This document shows positions 60,177-64,000 of a DNA stretch of 64,000 nucleotides, piece by piece (the first letter of the stretch is position 1; the number at the start of each line of letters is the position of its first letter). A program made the position numbers and the translations under genes. Where the stretch lies: NCBI GenBank assembly GCA_017948555.1, contig JAFMYY010000001.1, positions 62,001 through 126,000 on the forward strand. The letters run 5' to 3'. The notes beneath the pieces are model-generated. The model was not told where the DNA came from, made no database searches, and saw only the letters and a list, made by a program, of their open reading frames with translations. Origin of the DNA: Cesiribacteraceae bacterium YIM B00369 (lineage in GTDB: Bacteria; Bacteroidota; Bacteroidia; Cytophagales; Cyclobacteriaceae).

Positions 60177-61667
60177 ATGGACCCGATTCTCGTTATTGCA
60201 ATTATTGCGGCTTACTTTGTACTGCTTCTGATTATATCTTATGTCACTTCCCGGGGCGACGACAGCGACTCCGATACCTTCTTTACCGCCAACCGGCAGA
60301 GTCCCTGGTACCTTGTGGCTTTTGGTATGATCGGAGCCTCGCTGAGTGGGGTAACCTTTATATCAATTCCGGGCGAGGTGGGGTCTACAGGCTTTGGCTA
60401 CTTCCAGGTTGTATTGGGTTACATGCTGGGTTATCTTGTAATTGGCACGGTTTTGCTGCCACTCTATTACCGCCTCAATCTTATAAGTATTTACGGCTAT
60501 CTGGAGCAACGGTTTGGTTTCTGGTCCTACAAAACCGGGGCTTTTTATTTTATGATTTCCCGGATCATAGGCTCTGCCTTTCGCCTTTTTCTGGTGGCCA
60601 ATGTGCTTCAGTTGGCTGTTTTCGATGCCTGGAATATGCCTTTTTGGGTAACCGTGCTTGTTACCATTGTCCTCATCTGGCTCTATACCTTCAAAAGCGG
60701 TATTAAAACCATTGTTTTTACCGATACTATGCAAACTGCATGTATGCTGCTGGCTGTGGGAGTAAGTATTTTTCTGATTTCCCGGGAACTGAATATGGGG
60801 TTTGGAGGCCTTGTACAATCCATTCAGGAAAGTGCCAATTCAAAGGTATTCTTCTTTGAAAACTGGAACAGCGGGAACCATTTCTTTAAGCAGTTTTGGG
60901 CCGGTGCTTTTATTGCCATTGTAATGACCGGGCTTGACCAGGATATGATGCAGAAAAACCTGACCTGCCGCAGCCTGGGCGATGCGCAGAAAAATATGTT
61001 CTGGTTTTCGCTTGTGCTGTTAATCGCCAACTTGGTATTCTTATGCCTGGGAGCTTTGCTGTACATTTATGCCGGGGAAAAGGGGATTGCAATTCCGGAA
61101 AGAACAGATAATTTGTACCCTATGCTTGCGCTGAACTATTTTCCGGCTGTGGCGGGTATTCTGTTCCTGCTGGGTATTGTGGCTGCGGCCTACAGTTCGG
61201 CAGATTCCGCCCTTACAGCTCTTACCACCTCTTTCTGTGTCGATTTCCTGAACTTCAGGAAGCGGCCTGCGGCAGGGAAAAAGAAGATCAGGACCATGGT
61301 GCATATTGGTTTCTCCATTATGCTTTTTGTGGTTATCCTCGCCTTTAATGCGCTCAATGATAAAAGTGTAATAAGCCAGTTGTTTAAAGCAGCCGGCTTT
61401 ACTTATGGACCCCTTTTAGGTTTATTCGCCTTTGGCCTTTTTACCCGCAGGCAAATTACCGACCTCTGGGCGCCGTTTATCTGTTTCCTTACCCCTGTTT
61501 TATCTTTTGCGCTGGATTATAATTCCGAATGGCTTTTAGGCGGGTTTAAGTTTGGTTTCTTTATCCTGCTGGTAAACGGGCTTTTAACTTTTATTGGCTT
61601 GTGGCTCATAAGTAAGCCCGCCAAAGACCTCGGGGCGGCTCTTACCTGGTACGACAGGAAGGGTTGA
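60177..61667 (+). CDS. Sodium:solute symporter (SSS family), second copy type
   Basis: A 496-residue inner-membrane symporter of about 13 helices. SSS motifs are VTFISIPGEVGSTGFGYFQV near TM2, the family core YTFKSGIKTIVFTDTMQTAC (about 165-185), TGLDQDMMQKNLTCRS, and AAYSSADSALTALTTSFCVD (Na+ site). It is only distantly similar to the symporter at 3923-5407 and clearly not a recent duplicate. The substrate is unknown. It is divergent from clpS across 71 nt. A terminator follows. Confidence 0.88.
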   Translation: MDPILVIAIIAAYFVLLLIISYVTSRGDDSDSDTFFTANRQSPWYLVAFGMIGASLSGVTFISIPGEVGSTGFGYFQVVLGYMLGYLVIGTVLLPLYYRLNLISIYGYLEQRFGFWSYKTGAFYFMISRIIGSAFRLFLVANVLQLAVFDAWNMPFWVTVLVTIVLIWLYTFKSGIKTIVFTDTMQTACMLLAVGVSIFLISRELNMGFGGLVQSIQESANSKVFFFENWNSGNHFFKQFWAGAFIAIVMTGLDQDMMQKNLTCRSLGDAQKNMFWFSLVLLIANLVFLCLGALLYIYAGEKGIAIPERTDNLYPMLALNYFPAVAGILFLLGIVAAAYSSADSALTALTTSFCVDFLNFRKRPAAGKKKIRTMVHIGFSIMLFVVILAFNALNDKSVISQLFKAAGFTYGPLLGLFAFGLFTRRQITDLWAPFICFLTPVLSFALDYNSEWLLGGFKFGFFILLVNGLLTFIGLWLISKPAKDLGAALTWYDRKG

Positions 61668-61713
61668 AGGAATGGTAAAGCCGGTTATAAGCTGAAAATC
61701 CTGCCATGAGCAA

Positions 61714-61752
61714 TAAAAAAAGAGACTTCCTTCTACAGAAAGCCTCTTTTTA
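61714..61752. terminator. Bidirectional terminator between symporter and TonB receptor genes
   Basis: AAAAAGAG on the left pairs with CTCTTTTT on the right (61714-61752), with a partly paired interior. A- and T-runs flank both sides. The convergent genes stop at 61667 and 61780. Confidence 0.75.
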
Positions 61753-61779
61753 AAAGTTTAAAATTTCACCGGAAAAGGT

Positions 61780-63885
61780 TTAGAAGTTATAGCTTGCACC
61801 TGCAAATACATTTCTTCCAATCCTGTCTGTGCCATAGTATTCTCTGGTATTTTGGTTTAAGAGATTGCGGCCTCCAATGTAAGCCTTTGCATTCCTGTAA
61901 ACCTGGTAGGATATTTTTGTGTTGATGAGAACTTTTGTCCGGATTTGATTTTCAGACGTAATACCACTTAAAGCATTCTGATGATGGTACATAGTATGGT
62001 TGCCAAAGAAATAGCTATTCATATTTATGTTTAATGCCTTTGTGGGTGCGTAATTTGCGAACAGGCCACCATAGACAGTGGGGGTACTTTCATGTTTCCT
62101 GGTTTCCTTTTTGGCTGCCGGGTTTGCATAGTAATAAAAGTTTTCAGTTTCTGTGCTTTGCAGGGTTATAAAAGGCTTTATCTGCCATTTAGTATCAGGA
62201 ACATAATTTGCGGAAAAGGTCATACCATATTGTTTCGATTCGAATGGTAAATTGAGGTACTGGTTATCGATATATGGAACTCCAGTCTCACTGACACCTC
62301 CGTCTGTCATTTGTAATTCATACAGGTTTGTTAACTTCTGGCTAAACAGGGAAAGGTCTAACTGCAAACTTTTGGTTACTTTGCTTCTGATACCAACTTC
62401 AGTCATTGTATTACTCACTACTTTACTGTCATTAGGGTCGGCATTGATGTTGAACATCAGCATATTGCCGTCAGGCATTGGGGTAGGGATAGTTAAATCC
62501 AGTATTTGTTGAAAGAAAACACCACTTTTTGAGTTGGACTGCACCAGACGAAACAGCCACTTATCATTAACATTATAGGTAGTCAGGAACTGATAAGAAA
62601 GGGCAGGATCGTCTTTTACAGTAAACTTGTCTCCACGAACTCCTGCTACAACCCGTAACCCTTCAACCGGATACCAGTCTGAACGTAAAGAGATTCCTGC
62701 AGAATTAATACGGAAGTTGCCATCGAAAGCACCACCAGCAGGGGCTTTTTTCGCAAATTCACTGCCATCATATTGAGATTGCATGTAGTTAAGGGCCGGG
62801 CGCAGATGAAATCTTGAGTTGATCTTCCATTGATAATCCGCGGTTGCATCCAGCGTATGGTAATAATAGGCGGCAGAATACAAAGGATTTTTCTCTTTCA
62901 GTAAATGGTGTTCGCCAAATTCATAAGAGATTCTTGTATTTACTCCGTAAGCTTTTCCAGCAAAGTTAATATATGAACTTTCCTTTTCTGTAAAGCTTAA
63001 CGGGATTTCAGTTGAAAAATGAACCTTTTGAACGTCCGAATGCTGGGTGCCGGCAGAAATATTTACGTTAATATCTTTGTTTGCCTCATAATTAAGATAT
63101 CCATTGATTCCATATTTATCCATGGCTATTTCGTGCTTATATTCCTCTTCTGCTCTGTAATCTTTACTGTTGATGTAGGAACCGGATTCATAGTTGTAAT
63201 ACAGGTGGTCATTTCTATCTCTGAGCTGATAATTACCAGATAAAGCCACATTAATTTTTTTACTGATTTTCTTTCCCACTGCAACATTACCAATGCGGGC
63301 TAAGGGAGCCACATGCTGTATGTTGGCAGAGGCATACCAGTTTTCGCTGTCAAAGGTTTTAGTTATAATATTGATAACTCCGGTTACTGCGTTAGGGCCA
63401 AAGAGTGGGGCGGAGGGACCTCTCACTATTTCAATCCTCTCCACATCAATTAAGTCAACCGGTAAAGCTTCCCAATGTGTGCCTCCCTGCCCAAGTGAAA
63501 ACACAGGACGGTTATTTATCATAACCAAGGTAAGCATGTTCATTTGGGAAACAGTATGAGTGTATTTGATTGGATTGTCAAATCCATTAATATGTACATC
63601 GTAATTGCCATTGGTTGTTTCCCTTACAATAACCCCGGGGCAAAGGCGTAAAGCTTCAGGAATGCTTGTGATACCGGCTTTACTGATTTCTTCTTTTGTT
63701 ATTGAATAGCTGGAAACAGGTGCTTCGAATAAGGTTTCTTCCTGTGAGGAGGCAGAAACAATTGCTATATTCATTAATTCTTCAATGGAAAGGTTGTATA
63801 AATCCCGATTTTCCTGTGCCATTAAAGGTGATATGAAAGTAGATACTAATAAAGACATACCAAGCTTTCGTAAAAGATTTCCCAT
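61780..63885 (-). CDS. TonB-dependent receptor
   Basis: A 701-residue outer-membrane receptor: signal peptide (1-23), a short linker with LYNLSIEELMNIAIVSASSQ (TonB-box region), a plug domain (about 50-165; GITSIPEALRLCPGVIVRET, RIEIVRGPSAPLFGPNAVTG) and a barrel ending in Phe (GRNVFAGASYNF). It has no carboxypeptidase-regulatory domain, unlike the receptor at 20720, and resembles siderophore/vitamin-type receptors. No lipoprotein or partner gene is nearby. The composition appears more AT-rich than surrounding genes. Confidence 0.9.
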   Translation of the reverse strand: MGNLLRKLGMSLLVSTFISPLMAQENRDLYNLSIEELMNIAIVSASSQEETLFEAPVSSYSITKEEISKAGITSIPEALRLCPGVIVRETTNGNYDVHINGFDNPIKYTHTVSQMNMLTLVMINNRPVFSLGQGGTHWEALPVDLIDVERIEIVRGPSAPLFGPNAVTGVINIITKTFDSENWYASANIQHVAPLARIGNVAVGKKISKKINVALSGNYQLRDRNDHLYYNYESGSYINSKDYRAEEEYKHEIAMDKYGINGYLNYEANKDINVNISAGTQHSDVQKVHFSTEIPLSFTEKESSYINFAGKAYGVNTRISYEFGEHHLLKEKNPLYSAAYYYHTLDATADYQWKINSRFHLRPALNYMQSQYDGSEFAKKAPAGGAFDGNFRINSAGISLRSDWYPVEGLRVVAGVRGDKFTVKDDPALSYQFLTTYNVNDKWLFRLVQSNSKSGVFFQQILDLTIPTPMPDGNMLMFNINADPNDSKVVSNTMTEVGIRSKVTKSLQLDLSLFSQKLTNLYELQMTDGGVSETGVPYIDNQYLNLPFESKQYGMTFSANYVPDTKWQIKPFITLQSTETENFYYYANPAAKKETRKHESTPTVYGGLFANYAPTKALNINMNSYFFGNHTMYHHQNALSGITSENQIRTKVLINTKISYQVYRNAKAYIGGRNLLNQNTREYYGTDRIGRNVFAGASYNF

Positions 63886-64000
63886 AGTTTACATTTAAAT
63901 TTTTGATGATGTAAAACTAGGCAGATGGAAGCGTCATAATTATTGATATGTATAATCAGACAGACAATGTACTCTATTGCTTTTGTTAATGTGTGTCGGA

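Noticed and set aside
60095-60706. 203-codon frame overlapping the second symporter
   Set aside because: It is another frame of the same DNA; the symporter frame has family motifs.

Overview
The window comes from a Bacteroidota genome, most likely a Cytophagales relative. Supporting signs are type IX secretion (T9SS) C-terminal tails of both the gliding-type and the Por_Secre_tail kind, a PorP/SprF protein, a TonB receptor paired with a DUF4249 lipoprotein, a split F-ATPase locus (atpD-atpC only), tRNA genes without encoded CCA, and promoter boxes of the Bacteroidetes type (TAnnTTTG) in front of many genes. It is mainly an ordinary chromosomal segment. I see no transposase, integrase, phage gene, CRISPR array or defence system.

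Layout. 1-3.8 kb: a T9SS/gliding surface module (end of an adhesin, its PorP/SprF partner, a PD40 envelope protein without an OmpA domain). 3.9-9.8 kb: a sodium/solute symporter, small hypothetical proteins, a lipid kinase and YebC. 10-15 kb: a Leloir galactose operon (galM-galK-galT) divergent from a LacI-type regulator. 15-18 kb: a TIG/Kelch-like lipoprotein and two tandem tRNA-Val genes. 18-34 kb: an AsmA-like protein, TonB receptor plus DUF4249 lipoprotein, murF, an FG-GAP protein with a T9SS tail, an omega-amidase/aminotransferase pair, a pseudouridine synthase and small envelope proteins. 34-45 kb, all on the minus strand: atpD-atpC, an orphan histidine kinase, an ABC exporter, grpE-dnaJ, obgE, adk, hpt and an M42 peptidase. 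45-54 kb: upp, a Ca/Na antiporter, a thioredoxin-NHL protein, hemE, MarR and Rrf2 regulators and an SLC13 permease. 54-64 kb: a porin, trkH, rfaE1, an aminotransferase, recR, clpS, a second symporter and a second TonB receptor.

The strongest unexplained signal is a family of heptanucleotide repeats in six intergenic gaps between 34 and 60 kb. Most loci have a purine-rich (GA-headed) run of 7-mers on one side and a pyrimidine-rich (TC-headed) run on the other, so the locus could fold into a long imperfect hairpin. They resemble the short tandemly repeated repetitive sequences of cyanobacteria. Other points: the DnaJ keeps only the two zinc motifs that form zinc centre II and lacks both that form centre I; one 13-bp palindrome occurs immediately upstream of both yebC and the Rrf2 gene; a promoter-terminator pair ahead of yebC could make an RNA of about 75 nt; and three genes (AsmA-like, hemE, Rrf2) have a promoter box so close to the ATG that their mRNAs may be leaderless.

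All functional names come from reading motifs and recalled family features. No database search was run.
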